Of a stretch of DNA of 64,000 nt, positions 39,701 to 48,491 are shown piece by piece. The notes below the pieces were generated by a model that was not told where the DNA came from, did no database searches, and was given only the letters and a program-made list of their open reading frames with translations. Source of the stretch: Sneathiella sp. (GTDB lineage Bacteria > Pseudomonadota > Alphaproteobacteria > Sneathiellales > Sneathiellaceae). Numbering within the stretch: the stretch's first letter is position 1; the number at the start of each line of letters is the position of its first letter. The translations under genes were made by a program, and so were the position numbers. The stretch covers positions 1 through 64,000 of the forward strand of contig NZ_JARGOQ010000006.1 of the NCBI RefSeq assembly GCF_029233945.1, in the 5' to 3' direction.

Positions 39701-39858
39701 ATGATGCTGGTGGTTATCACCTCAGTTCCAAAGTCCGGAAAGAACTGAGTATTGAGCCGATAGATCGACGCGACCCCGATGACAATCATCATGATCATCA
39801 GGAGATTGGCCGCGTTTTTGTGCCGGACAAATATCTTAACGAGGCGGCTGATATCCAT
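36736..39858 (-). CDS. RND efflux transporter permease (AcrB/HAE1-like)
   Basis: 1040 residues, the usual length. Twelve membrane helices in the 1+6+5 pattern with two large periplasmic loops. The TM4 proton-relay motif LGIIVDDAIVVGEHA contains the paired aspartates. Its ATG shares one base with the adaptor stop (TGATG), so the two are coupled. Substrates are likely drugs, bile-like or hydrophobic compounds, but cannot be told from sequence. No outer-membrane channel gene is adjacent, so a TolC-like protein elsewhere would be needed. Confidence 0.95.
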   Translation of the reverse strand: MDISRLVKIFVRHKNAANLLMIMMIVIGVASIYRLNTQFFPDFGTEVITTSIIWPGASAEDVDSNITTAILPEVRFLNGVKRVTSYSVEGSSAIVVEFEPGTDMQAALSDVEQGVSQITTFPDTIETPIIKRVVIYDPIARLSVSGPYSEEALKQIAKTMRDDLLNLGIDKITLFGARDEEIWVDVDKRDLRRLNLSLTDIATIIRNNSQDVPLGTVSGSFERQLRSLEQKTNAKSLGELEIKSFDDGQKIYLRDIANVRDQFVEKGSTGLHHGRAAVEISIQRAQSTDALKAAKIVSGYFEREKSRWPAELEIRQYDVQASLIEDRIRLLLNNGVSGLVLVLIILFIFLNVRVAFWVAAGIPVAIFATAGVMLLTGQSINMISLFAIIMSLGIIVDDAIVVGEHASYLRSTGLSAAEAAERGALRMLAPVFASSLTTIAAFLPIFLIGDIIGQIIRAIPSVVVAVLVASLIECFLILPGHMRHALRFQGNGASRLRQSFDEKFHYFQTHLFKRLVELAVSWRYATLATAVAMLIISFGFFMGGRIGFNFFPSPEANVINANVVFAPGSARSETETMVKELERALYKAENDLTNGDGGLIIMALGKIGISTGDQFSSVSGDNRGGMMVELISADLRDVRTADFVKAWREEITEMPGLQRIALTERIGGPPGRELDIRLKGDDVNTLKEAAEEVKDLLKKFRGVSDIEDDLPHGKQEIILELTPRGRALGFTTEDIASQVRAGFEGVIARKFARGDEEVTVRVQLPRDQIAMEALRDFYLKSSSGIEVPLSAVVTERNQVGYARIKREDGVREVAIAAEIDENLTSSDQVLAALPGGGLDAIAATYDLKYRFAGKSEEQAETIADMQFGATIGLSAIYLILAWVFSSYWRPVVVMSIIPFGLVGAIFGHYLLGFDLTILSMIALLGLSGILVNNSIILVSVIDERLTKGQAYLEAVVGGTCDRLRAVLLTSLTTIGGLTPLLFETSLQAQFLIPMAITLVFGLMAATFLVLFLVPALLVIQEDFGRMTGWIKALYFPKAQG

Positions 39859-41099
39859 CAGCGTATGTCTACCTTCAGGTTAGGGCCGATCTCGGGAAGC
39901 CGGCTCGTTACAACCAGCTCACCTTCCTTGATATTCCCGCGGACGAATATCTCTCCGCCGTTTCGCGCTGCGATCTCGACCATGCGGGGCTCTAATCGTC
40001 CTTCCGTCACAACATAAACTTTTGAGTTCTCATAAATGCTGCTATCCGGAAGCTTGGCCACATCGGAATATCGATTGCCCGAAAGAATGACCTCTACGAA
40101 GGCGCCCGGCCGCAAAAGCGGGATATATTCGCTTGCGTCCAGAACGGCAAAAACCTCGACACCGCCGGTCTCGGAGCTGATTTCCGGGCTCAGGCGGGCC
40201 ACACGGCCGTTGAAGACAAGCTCAGTATCGCCGGATTGCCAGCTAACAATAACCGGGCGCCCAACAATGCCCACACTACTGCCGAGCAAGAGGCCGTACT
40301 GACTGTCAGAGAGGAGAAATCGCGCTTCCATCTGCGTGGCGTCAATCAGCCGGGCAACCTTGTCGCTCGCGCCAATATTCTTGCCAAACTCCGCGCTAAC
40401 TTCCGTCACATAGCCCCTGAACGGTGCCTGAAGGCTGGTGTTTTCCAGATCGCGCTCCGCCCGGCTGACCCCCACTTCAAGCCGGTCAATGACGGCCCGC
40501 TGCTGGCCAATGCGGGTTTTCAGAATATCAAGCTGCGCTTCCCGCAGCTCAACTGTCTGCCGCTGTCGGCTGAGAGCCGATCTGGCATCATCGAGGGATT
40601 TAACCGAGATATTGCCCCGTGTGGCGAGACTTTCAGATCTTTCGACGTTGCTGATTTCCCGCTCCTGCACCTCGCGTTCACGCTCCAGTGCCACCCCTTC
40701 TGATTTTTGCGTCGCCACCAGTTCATTCAGTCGCGCACGCGCTTCGAGCAAGGACGCCTTGTCCTCATTGAGTTGGGCCTCGAATTCAAAAGGATCAACG
40801 CGGACCAGCAAATCACCCTCGTCCAAAAGTCCGCCTTCACGAAAATTATCGCCAACCTCAATCACCTCGCCACCGACGAGTGATCTTAACTCGACATCTC
40901 GCACGGCCTTCAAGGAGCCAAAAAGGTTTAGATCAACGGATTGATCCTTAAACTCAATCGGAACCGCCGCAACGGTCCAGACTCGTTCCTCCACGACCTC
41001 CGGCTCGATTACCGGCTTTGTCGTTACCATGTAGGCCGCCAACGCAACTCCCGCCCCCAGAATAACAAGAGGTAGCAGTATCTTGAGTACGAGCTTCAC
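39858..41099 (-). CDS. RND efflux periplasmic adaptor subunit (HlyD/AcrA family)
   Basis: 413 residues: N-terminal signal/anchor (LKILLPLVILGAGVALAAYM), then a split biotinyl-lipoyl-like domain, a long alpha hairpin (about residues 120-210, rich in Glu/Arg/Leu heptads such as ELVATQKSEGVALEREREVQ), a beta barrel, and a membrane-proximal domain. It bridges the RND pump to an outer-membrane channel. It lies between the TetR gene (5 bp) and the pump gene (1-bp overlap). Confidence 0.94.
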   Translation of the reverse strand: MKLVLKILLPLVILGAGVALAAYMVTTKPVIEPEVVEERVWTVAAVPIEFKDQSVDLNLFGSLKAVRDVELRSLVGGEVIEVGDNFREGGLLDEGDLLVRVDPFEFEAQLNEDKASLLEARARLNELVATQKSEGVALEREREVQEREISNVERSESLATRGNISVKSLDDARSALSRQRQTVELREAQLDILKTRIGQQRAVIDRLEVGVSRAERDLENTSLQAPFRGYVTEVSAEFGKNIGASDKVARLIDATQMEARFLLSDSQYGLLLGSSVGIVGRPVIVSWQSGDTELVFNGRVARLSPEISSETGGVEVFAVLDASEYIPLLRPGAFVEVILSGNRYSDVAKLPDSSIYENSKVYVVTEGRLEPRMVEIAARNGGEIFVRGNIKEGELVVTSRLPEIGPNLKVDIR

Positions 41100-41104
41100 G
41101 CCTA

Positions 41105-41776
41105 TTATCCTTCTTTTGTCCGGCCACAGTATTCCCCAAGATTAACGGATCGCAGTATCATTTCCGTCGTTATGATTTTAATTTTTTCTATTTCTGACGG
41201 GCCAATGGAGTCCCAGCCCATACGGGCCTTCACCAGCTCTTCGTTCAGCGCATATCGCAAGCACAGAGACAGAATTGCATTGGCTTCAAGCTTGATTTTT
41301 TCACTTGTGGGCGAGTCCCCGGAAATCTTGGCGATCAGAATCCCCAGCAGGTCGTGGATAATATCGACATGTCCTTCCATAAGCATGGGGAAGCACTCCG
41401 TCGGCATTTCCGTCTCCCGCTTAAGCAATCGCATTTTCCATCTTGTGGACGAGGAAAACGCACTGTCGACAACGCGGGAAACAAAAATAGCTATAAAGTC
41501 GGCATAGGCCTTTCGATCATCACGGGCCGCTGTCAGTTGGTTCTCCAGCAGGACGGCCAGCCCAACCCGGGAAGGCTTCAAGTCCTGGATAATTTTTTTG
41601 AAGATTGCGCGATAAAGCCCTTCCTTATTCTGGAAATGATAGGAAATTGCGGATAAATTAACCCCCGCCGCAGACGCAATTTCCCGCGTCGAAACCGCAT
41701 CGAACGGCCGTTCCGCAAAGAGCCGGCCCGCGGCTTCTATCATCCGGTCGGAAGCTTTTTGTTTTGTTTCAGGCAT
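41105..41776 (-). CDS. TetR-family regulator of the RND operon
   Basis: 223 residues. N-terminal helix-turn-helix (RPFDAVSTREIASAAGVNLSAISYHFQNKEGLYRAIF) followed by a CerR/DUF1956-like C-terminal ligand domain. As first gene of TetR-adaptor-pump it probably represses the operon until a pump substrate binds. A short palindrome GAACTGTTC (41796-41804) lies 20 bp upstream of its ATG and may be part of an operator, but symmetry beyond it is poor. Confidence 0.9.
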   Translation of the reverse strand: MPETKQKASDRMIEAAGRLFAERPFDAVSTREIASAAGVNLSAISYHFQNKEGLYRAIFKKIIQDLKPSRVGLAVLLENQLTAARDDRKAYADFIAIFVSRVVDSAFSSSTRWKMRLLKRETEMPTECFPMLMEGHVDIIHDLLGILIAKISGDSPTSEKIKLEANAILSLCLRYALNEELVKARMGWDSIGPSEIEKIKIITTEMILRSVNLGEYCGRTKEG

Positions 41777-41895
41777 AGGTTTAGGTCAATCGTTTGAACT
41801 GTTCGCAAAGCTAAGACAAATTAAGCGAAAGCGCAAGGGCGTCCGACGGTGATACTTAAATTCAACGGAGCGTCAAAGGCAGAAGAATAAGCGTC

Positions 41896-42489
41896 TTAGC
41901 GCAAATACTCCCCCATGAAGGTTCGAATATTCTTTTCCATTTCCTTATCGAACGCCTGCATCAGGGCCTCGACCTGTGTGAAATAGGTTTTTTCCCGCTG
42001 ATTGAGCGTAATCCCTTCCGGCACCGATTTCGACCGCGTTGCCTCCGCTGTCACGAAGGCAGATGAGCCAGAAATTTCGGTGATTTTAAGCTCCACCAGA
42101 ACATGAAAGACATAAAGCTCAGATTGATCCTTTGTGATCATACCTTTCAGGCCGGTTTCCTTTTCCAGGCCCTTTTCAACCGCGCTGGCGTCCTTGATGG
42201 TAACCGTGGCAACCGCGCCGCTGTTGCCCGTTGTCCGCAACCTGTCCCGTACCCAGTTGCGCACCGATTGATTGATGGAGACAGGCAGTTCATGCTCCAC
42301 ATGCGGATGTTTCAGCGGCGGCGTAAACTCGTCGACAATCTTGATCTCACCGACATTCAGGTAAAGCGGATTCAAATGCTGAAAGGTGATTTCCGGATAT
42401 ACCGGATTGGGCGGCGCCTCCACGCAACCCAGAAGAGCGGTTGTCATGAGAAGAGATAGGGTAGTCAAAAAACGACGAAGGCCTGCCAT
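41896..42489 (-). CDS. Putative lipoprotein
   Basis: 197 residues with an N-terminal lipoprotein signal: basic start, hydrophobic run and lipobox LLGC (Cys22). The mature part shows no domain I recognise. It has a beta-strand-like region around VGEIKIVDEF and AVATVTIKDASAV and a helical C-terminus (ALMQAFDKEMEKNIRTFMGEYL). It is probably an outer-membrane-anchored periplasmic protein. It sits between the TetR operon and hslO on the same strand. Confidence 0.75.
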   Translation of the reverse strand: MAGLRRFLTTLSLLMTTALLGCVEAPPNPVYPEITFQHLNPLYLNVGEIKIVDEFTPPLKHPHVEHELPVSINQSVRNWVRDRLRTTGNSGAVATVTIKDASAVEKGLEKETGLKGMITKDQSELYVFHVLVELKITEISGSSAFVTAEATRSKSVPEGITLNQREKTYFTQVEALMQAFDKEMEKNIRTFMGEYLR

Positions 42490-42588
42490 GTTACTCTCAC
42501 CTTTGCGAAGGATTGAACCGGCCCCACTCTATTACGGTCCATGGACGAAATTCAACCCTCTGTTTTGCGCAGCCCGCGTCTGCGGCCG

Positions 42589-43494
42589 TTAGCTGATATC
42601 CTCAATACGGATTTCATATTTGCTGGAGCAGAACTGGCAATCCGCGGTGATGACACCATCATCCGCCATATCCTCAAGGTCTGCCCCGGCGAAGGTTTTA
42701 AGAGTATTCATCACCCGCTCCGCGCTGCAACTGCACTGATCGGCAAGCTCCTGCGGATCATAGAGCCATACCCCGTCTTCATGAAACAGCTTATACAGCA
42801 ATTCCGCCGATTTAAGGCGTGAGCTTGTCAGCTCTTCAGGCGTGATCGTGCCTGCAAGGGCCTGGGCATTTCGCCAATTTTCTTCTTCCTGATCCTGATT
42901 GAATTCCGTTGCGTTTTCGTCCGGCAAACGCTGGATCATCAGGCCGCCAGCCCGCCATTTCCCATTAACCTTATCGACCGCAACGCGCAAGAGCGTGTCA
43001 ATCTGTTCCGACTTGTCGAAATAGTTTTCCATGCAGTCAGCAAGGCTCTCCCCCTCCAGATCGACAATGCCCTGATATCTTCTATGCTCCTCGCCTGCGT
43101 CGATGGTAAAGGCGGCATAGCCCTTCCCCAGATAATTTTCGACATTCATCGTCACGTTTGAAGAGGCGACAAGATCGAGCTTCTCCTGATCGAAGGACGC
43201 ATAGCCGCGCATATTTCCCGGCGTCGTCATATCCGACGCAATCATGGAAATAGCGCCATCCCCCTTGGTCTGAACCGTGAATATGCCGTCAAACTTGAGC
43301 GCGCCACCGAGCATTGCGGCAAGCACAATGCCCTCTCCCAAAAACTGCGCCACCGCATCCGGGTAACCATGCCGGTTCAGGATTGTGTCGACGACACTTC
43401 CCATCCGAACGATCCGTCCGCGCACGCCGGCCTTCGCCATCTGGAAAGGCTGAATAAGATCGTCGATGATTATTTTTTGACCGTCTTGGGCCAT
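42589..43494 (-). CDS. hslO: Redox-regulated chaperone Hsp33
   Basis: 301 residues. The C-terminal zinc-binding redox switch has all four cysteines, C254-x-C256 (CSCSAERV) and C286-x2-C289 (CQFCSSKYEI). Under oxidative stress disulfides form, zinc leaves, and the protein becomes a holdase. It follows argF by 28 bp on the same strand. The argD-argF-hslO order is common in alphaproteobacteria. Confidence 0.96.
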   Translation of the reverse strand: MAQDGQKIIIDDLIQPFQMAKAGVRGRIVRMGSVVDTILNRHGYPDAVAQFLGEGIVLAAMLGGALKFDGIFTVQTKGDGAISMIASDMTTPGNMRGYASFDQEKLDLVASSNVTMNVENYLGKGYAAFTIDAGEEHRRYQGIVDLEGESLADCMENYFDKSEQIDTLLRVAVDKVNGKWRAGGLMIQRLPDENATEFNQDQEEENWRNAQALAGTITPEELTSSRLKSAELLYKLFHEDGVWLYDPQELADQCSCSAERVMNTLKTFAGADLEDMADDGVITADCQFCSSKYEIRIEDIS

Positions 43495-43522
43495 GTGTCT
43501 TCTCTCACAAATTCACAAGAGT

Positions 43523-44449
43523 TCAGGCGCCGAGGCACCAGCGAAGGACAGCTTTTTGGGCATGCAATCGGTTTTCCGCCTCATCGAAAATCACCGACTG
43601 AGGGCCATCCATTACCTCCGCCGTTGCCTCCTCCCCGCGATGAGCGGGCAGGCAATGCATAAAGACGGCATCGGGCGCGGCACGCGCCATTAACCTTTCA
43701 TCCACCTGATAAGGCATCAACAAGTTATGGCGATTGGCAACATCATCCCCCATGGACACCCAGGTGTCCGCGACAACGCAGTGGGCGCCCGCCGCAGCCT
43801 CTGCTGCATCCCGGGTGACATGAACCTTTGCGCCAACGTCCTTTGCCCAGGCAAGCGCCTTTGGATCGGGCGATAGTTCTTCCGGACAGGCAATGCGAAA
43901 CTCAAAATCAAACAGGCCGGAGGCATGAATCCAGGAGGTCACCATATTATTGCCGTCGCCACACCATGTTACGATCTTGTCCTTGATCGGCCCGCGCGTT
44001 TCTTCAAACGTCATGACATCCGCCATCAGTTGGCAGGGATGACTATCATTGGTGAGGCCGTTGATCACCGGCACGGTCGCATTTTCCGCCAACTCCAGCA
44101 ATTTGGCATGGTCATCCGTGCGGATCATGATGGCATCAACATAGCGCGACAGCACACGAGCCGTGTCGGCGATCGTCTCCCCGCGCCCGAGCTGCATATC
44201 ATTGCCATTGAGAACGATCGTATGGCCGCCGAGTTGGCGCATTGCCATATCGAACGATACGCGCGTCCGGGTGGAGGGAAACTCAAAAATCGCTGCGAGC
44301 GCCAATCCGGCGAGCGGCGTATCTTTATCTTCTGTTCCCTTCGGCAGGCCCTTACGTGCTTTTTTAAGCGCAATGCCATCGTCGATAATGCGCCGAAGCT
44401 CCGACTTCGACAGGTCATTCACATCAAGGAAATGAAGCGGCTTAGACAT
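43523..44449 (-). CDS. argF: Ornithine carbamoyltransferase
   Basis: 308 residues from [19 protein letters not shown] longer frame reads back into argD. Carbamoyl phosphate loop [30 protein letters not shown], ornithine loop NMVTSW, and [12 protein letters not shown] are present. It joins carbamoyl phosphate and ornithine to give citrulline in arginine synthesis. Its start overlaps the argD end by 8 bp, so the two are coupled. Confidence 0.97.
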   Translation of the reverse strand: MSKPLHFLDVNDLSKSELRRIIDDGIALKKARKGLPKGTEDKDTPLAGLALAAIFEFPSTRTRVSFDMAMRQLGGHTIVLNGNDMQLGRGETIADTARVLSRYVDAIMIRTDDHAKLLELAENATVPVINGLTNDSHPCQLMADVMTFEETRGPIKDKIVTWCGDGNNMVTSWIHASGLFDFEFRIACPEELSPDPKALAWAKDVGAKVHVTRDAAEAAAGAHCVVADTWVSMGDDVANRHNLLMPYQVDERLMARAAPDAVFMHCLPAHRGEEATAEVMDGPQSVIFDEAENRLHAQKAVLRWCLGA

Positions 44450-45617
44450 TTTCAAGCTCCGTGCAGGCCTCATCCAGAAGATTAATAAATTCAGATATCT
44501 GTGTATCCTCAACAATGAGCGGTGGCAGCAGGCGAACCACATTATCGCCGCCCTTCGCCGTCAGGACGCCAAGCTCCAGCAACTTATTAATAACCTGTGT
44601 ATTCTCCACCTTGCATTTCAGCCCGATATGCAGACCGACACCGCGGATCTCTTCCAGAATTTCAGGGTGACGGTCAACAACCCCGGCAAGCCCCTGCTTG
44701 AGATGATTTCCCATTTGGGTCACATGATCAAGGAAGCCATCTTCCGTTATCACATCAACGACAGCACCCGCCACGGCCATGGCAAGCGGATTGCCGCCAT
44801 AGGTGGAGCCATGACTGCCGGCGGTCATGGTTTTCGCGACCTTTTCGACCGCGAGGCAAGCCCCAACAGGAAACCCGCCCCCCAGCGCCTTGGCGGATGT
44901 CAGGATATCCGGTGTAATTCCCGCATGTTCATAGGCGAACAACTTGCCTGTCCGCCCCATGCCGGTCTGGATTTCATCCAGCATCAACAGCAGGCCACGC
45001 TCGTCACAGAGCTCACGAAGGGCGCGCATGAACTCGACTTCCACAACCTGAATACCCCCCTCACCGAGGACCGGTTCAATCAGGATGGCGGCGGTTTCAT
45101 CGGTGATCGCCGCCTTAACCTTCTCGATATCGCCAACAGGGACGTGATCGAAACCTTCGACAGTCGGACCAAATCCTTCCAGCAGTTTTTGCTGGCCAGC
45201 CGCAGCAATAGTTGCAAGCGTCCGTCCGTGAAAGGAGTTTTCAAAAGCGATGACCCGGTATTTTTCCGGATGCCCATTCGCGGAGAAATACTTCCGCACC
45301 ATCTTGAGACCGCACTCATTCGCTTCCGCCCCTGAGTTGCAGAAATAAGCGGCATCCGCAAAGGTGGCGTCAACCAGCTTCTGCGCCAGTTCTTCCTGTC
45401 CCGGGATACGGAAAATATTAGAGACATGCCAGACCTTCTGGGCCTGCTCCGTCAGCGCGCCAATCATCTTCGGATGCGCATGTCCAAGCGCGCTTACCGC
45501 GATACCGGCCATAAAATCCAGGTATCGTCGTCCGTCATTCCCATAGAGATACATGCCTTCCCCTTTTTCAAAGGAAAGATCAGCAGGAGCATAATTAGAT
45601 AACAACGCAGGAATCAT
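44442..45617 (-). CDS. argD: Acetylornithine aminotransferase
   Basis: 391 residues from [16 protein letters not shown], with GGAG 7 nt upstream. A longer frame adds 12 residues. PLP class III aminotransferase: substrate-binding [37 protein letters not shown] and the PLP lysine in [16 protein letters not shown]. It makes N-acetylornithine from the semialdehyde. It is first of argD-argF-hslO, behind a promoter overlapping a perfect inverted repeat. Confidence 0.95.
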   Translation of the reverse strand: MIPALLSNYAPADLSFEKGEGMYLYGNDGRRYLDFMAGIAVSALGHAHPKMIGALTEQAQKVWHVSNIFRIPGQEELAQKLVDATFADAAYFCNSGAEANECGLKMVRKYFSANGHPEKYRVIAFENSFHGRTLATIAAAGQQKLLEGFGPTVEGFDHVPVGDIEKVKAAITDETAAILIEPVLGEGGIQVVEVEFMRALRELCDERGLLLMLDEIQTGMGRTGKLFAYEHAGITPDILTSAKALGGGFPVGACLAVEKVAKTMTAGSHGSTYGGNPLAMAVAGAVVDVITEDGFLDHVTQMGNHLKQGLAGVVDRHPEILEEIRGVGLHIGLKCKVENTQVINKLLELGVLTAKGGDNVVRLLPPLIVEDTQISEFINLLDEACTELENV

Positions 45618-45676
45618 ATGCTTTCTCCACGAAATAACAGGACATACGGCCAATTTCCGCTGCCAGAAAGCGCGGA

Positions 45677-45706
45677 AGTATTGACAGGAGACCGGTTCCT
45701 GTCAAT
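45677..45706 (-). promoter_or_regulatory. Promoter and inverted-repeat operator upstream of argD
   Basis: Minus strand: TTGACA (45705-45700), 17-bp spacer, AATACT (45682-45677). A perfect 10-bp inverted repeat (ATTGACAGGA, 7 bases, TCCTGTCAAT at 45680-45706) spans the spacer and both boxes, as expected for a dimeric repressor site. The regulator is unknown. Confidence 0.55.
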
Positions 45707-45733
45707 CAAACTCTTGTGCTTAGGACAAAATTT

Positions 45734-46573
45734 TCAGGCTTTCAGGCGATATCCGCTTTTTATCAAGGCCCAGACGGTCACATAAAGAAGAATATCAAGC
45801 ACCGCGATCGATACGGCACCGACCCAAATACTGCTGTCGGAGGTTCCAATAAAGCCATATCGGAAACCATCGATCATGTAAAAGAATGGGTTGAGGTGGC
45901 TGATCTGATACCAGACACCGGTCAGCCGGTCGATGGAGTAGAAAGTGCCTGAAAGAAACGATAGCGGCATAATGATAAAGTTTGTCATTGCCGCCATGTG
46001 ATCGAATTTCTCCGACAGGATGCCGGCGATCATTCCGAGCAGGGAGAGCATCAGGCCCGCCCCGATCACATAATAAATAACAGCTATCCAGGAATAGATC
46101 GAAATATCGATAACGAACCACATCACAAGGCCAACCGCCAGCGCCACTGTTAATCCCCGCGCGAGACCTGAGAGAACAAAGGCCAATGTCAGTTCCGAGG
46201 CGGAGAGCGGCGGCATCAGGATATCGACAATATTTCCCTGAATCTTTGAAATCAGGATGGAGGAAGATGTATTGGCGAATGAATTCTGTATCACAGCCAT
46301 CATGATCAAGCCGGGTGCCAGAAAGCTTGCATAGGATACTTCGCCCACATAACGCTCACTCCCTCCGAAAGCGAGGGTGAATATCGCCAGAAACAGGATT
46401 GTCGTCATCATCGGCGCCAGCACGGTCTGCAACGGCACCTTCAGAAAGCGTCGCACTTCTTTCGAGAGCAAGGTGAAAAGCCCCTGCCAGTTTACAAATC
46501 CAATTCTGGAGCCGACGCGTGATGAAACGCGCGGTTTCTGCATATTGCTGCGGGCTGTCGTTTGAAATGTCAT
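45734..46573 (-). CDS. ABC-2 type transporter permease
   Basis: 279 residues with six membrane helices and the ABC-2 motif NPFFYMIDGFRYGFIG near the C-terminus. The N-terminal amphipathic part (LFTLLSKEVRRFLKVPLQTVLAPM) is typical of YadH/NodJ-like exporters. ABC-2 permeases normally sit beside an ATPase gene, but none is in the window. It may pair with one elsewhere. Methionines at 46573 and 46543 are both possible starts. Confidence 0.88.
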   Translation of the reverse strand: MTFQTTARSNMQKPRVSSRVGSRIGFVNWQGLFTLLSKEVRRFLKVPLQTVLAPMMTTILFLAIFTLAFGGSERYVGEVSYASFLAPGLIMMAVIQNSFANTSSSILISKIQGNIVDILMPPLSASELTLAFVLSGLARGLTVALAVGLVMWFVIDISIYSWIAVIYYVIGAGLMLSLLGMIAGILSEKFDHMAAMTNFIIMPLSFLSGTFYSIDRLTGVWYQISHLNPFFYMIDGFRYGFIGTSDSSIWVGAVSIAVLDILLYVTVWALIKSGYRLKA

Positions 46574-46719
46574 GGGGCTTAAATATGCAATTGCCCGCCA
46601 GCAGGCAAGCTTTCAATTGTGAATCCGCCGTCATACAATCAACCGCTAGCCTCCCGGCCGTCGCTGCGCTACATATATCAGTAAGTATAAGACCCTAATG
46701 AATTCCGGAGAATATTAAA

Positions 46720-47067
46720 ATGTCGGTCGAGATTTTCCATAACCCACGCTGTAGCAAGTCCAGACAAACCCTGGCGCTTCTGCAGGAAAACGGCGTTGAG
46801 CCTATCATCGTCGAATATCTTTCGTCACCCCCGACGAAAGAACGCCTTGTCGATGTGCTGAAGCTGCTGGATATGAAACCCCGCGATCTTATGCGAAAAG
46901 GAGAGGCAGAATATAAAGACAACAACCTCAGCGATCCGTCCCTCAGCGATGACGCCCTTATTGAGGCGATGATCAATCATCCGAAACTGATTGAGCGCCC
47001 CATCGTCTTCGCCAATGGCAAGGCGTGCATTGGCAGACCGCCAGAATCGGTTCTTGAAATCCTTTAA
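46720..47067 (+). CDS. arsC: ArsC-type arsenate reductase (glutaredoxin-dependent family)
   Basis: 115 residues, thioredoxin-like ArsC fold. Catalytic Cys11 is in HNPRCSKSRQTL, and the oxyanion-binding arginines are represented by LIERPIVFANGKACIGRPPE. It would reduce arsenate to arsenite with glutathione and glutaredoxin. The ArsC/YfgD family includes members not involved in arsenic resistance, and no arsB/acr3 or arsR is adjacent, so the physiological role is open. Confidence 0.88.
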   Translation: MSVEIFHNPRCSKSRQTLALLQENGVEPIIVEYLSSPPTKERLVDVLKLLDMKPRDLMRKGEAEYKDNNLSDPSLSDDALIEAMINHPKLIERPIVFANGKACIGRPPESVLEIL

Positions 47068-47229
47068 GTCGAGATATGCCCTGATAGTTTGATCGAAATG
47101 TTGCCATCGTCACGATCCTGTGCAGATTCAGCCTTTCCATCAGGAAACTCTATATATAGAATTGGCGGCAATTCCCGTCTCAGTCTGATACGCCGGGGCG
47201 CATAAAAAATAACAGTGAGGAGAAATCTT

Positions 47230-48414
47230 ATGGCAGACGCCGTTATCGTATCCACCGCCCGAACCCCCATTGGCAAGGCCTATCGCGGTGCTTTCAATAA
47301 TACCCATGGTGCTGATCTGGGAGGTCATGTTATCAAGCACGCGGTTGAACGCGCCGGAGTGGATCCGGCAGAGGTTGAAGATGTGATCTTTGGCGTCGCA
47401 AACCCGGAAGGGGCAACCGGCGGCAATATTGCCCGCCAAGCATTGCTCCGGGCTGGCCTGCCCATCACTTCATCGGGCACAACGGTCAACCGCTTTTGCT
47501 CTTCTGGTCTACAGACTATTTCCATGGCGGCGCAACGGGTTATCGTTGATAAAGTCCCCGTCATGGCCGCCGGCGGAATGGACAGCATTAGTCTTGTCCA
47601 GAACGAACATATGAACCGTTACCGCGCGCAGAACGAATGGCTTATGGAAAACAAGCCTGCCATTTATGATCCCATGCTGAAAACTGCGGAAACCGTGGCA
47701 ACGCGCTACGGCATCACGCGCGAAGCGATGGACGAATACAGCTTCCAGAGCCAGATGCGGACCGCCGCAGGTCAGGAAGCAGGCCGGTTCGATAAGGAAA
47801 TTGTTCCCATGACCACCATCAAGGTGATGGAAAACAAAGAAACCGGCGAAATCCTGCATGAAGAAGTTACGCTCATGCAGGATGAAGGCAATCGTCCCAG
47901 CACAACATTGGAAGGGCTTTCCAGCCTGAAACCGGTATTGGGTGAAGATTGCTTCATCACAGCAGGGAACGCAAGCCAGCTCTCAGACGGGGCATCGGCC
48001 TGTGTTGTCATGGACAGCAAACTCGCCGAGCAGCGTAATATCGAGCCGCTTGGTATCTATCGCGGCCTTGTAGTCGCCGGTTGCGAGCCTGATGAAATGG
48101 GTATCGGCCCGGTATATGCCATACCGAAATTGCTGGAGCGTAATGGCCTCAAAATGGATGATATCGGTCTTTGGGAACTCAATGAAGCCTTCGCTGTGCA
48201 GGTACTGTACTGCCGCGACAAGCTGGGTATCCCGAACGACTTGCTCAATGTGGATGGTGGCGCCATTTCCATCGGCCATCCTTACGGCATGTCCGGTGCC
48301 CGTCTGACCGGCCATGCGCTGATCGAAGGCAAGCGTCGCGGTGCAAAATATGTTGTCGTCACCATGTGCATCGGTGGCGGCATGGGTGCAGCGGGACTTT
48401 TCGAAGTCAACTAA
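47230..48414 (+). CDS. Acetyl-CoA acyltransferase (thiolase)
   Basis: 394 residues from ATG after GAGGAG. An earlier start five codons upstream is unlikely. Catalytic Cys near 90 ([12 protein letters not shown]), His in [16 protein letters not shown], and the second Cys in [11 protein letters not shown]. It condenses or cleaves acyl-CoAs. The [12 protein letters not shown] insert before the His motif is typical of degradative FadA-like and general thiolases. It is convergent with 3-hydroxybutyryl-CoA dehydrogenase, functionally the next enzyme. Confidence 0.93.
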   Translation: MADAVIVSTARTPIGKAYRGAFNNTHGADLGGHVIKHAVERAGVDPAEVEDVIFGVANPEGATGGNIARQALLRAGLPITSSGTTVNRFCSSGLQTISMAAQRVIVDKVPVMAAGGMDSISLVQNEHMNRYRAQNEWLMENKPAIYDPMLKTAETVATRYGITREAMDEYSFQSQMRTAAGQEAGRFDKEIVPMTTIKVMENKETGEILHEEVTLMQDEGNRPSTTLEGLSSLKPVLGEDCFITAGNASQLSDGASACVVMDSKLAEQRNIEPLGIYRGLVVAGCEPDEMGIGPVYAIPKLLERNGLKMDDIGLWELNEAFAVQVLYCRDKLGIPNDLLNVDGGAISIGHPYGMSGARLTGHALIEGKRRGAKYVVVTMCIGGGMGAAGLFEVN

Positions 48415-48433
48415 GCCCAGCCCCGTAATTAAG

Positions 48434-48472
48434 AAAACCCCGGAAGTCTCAGCAGATTTCCGGGGTTTTTAT
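48434..48472. terminator. Bidirectional terminator after the thiolase gene
   Basis: A 12-bp perfect stem, AAAACCCCGGAA with TTCCGGGGTTTT, followed by Ts on the plus strand and Ts on the minus strand (the A tract before the stem). It separates the convergent thiolase and dehydrogenase genes. Confidence 0.92.
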
Positions 48473-48491
48473 TTGATATGCGGCATTTAAT

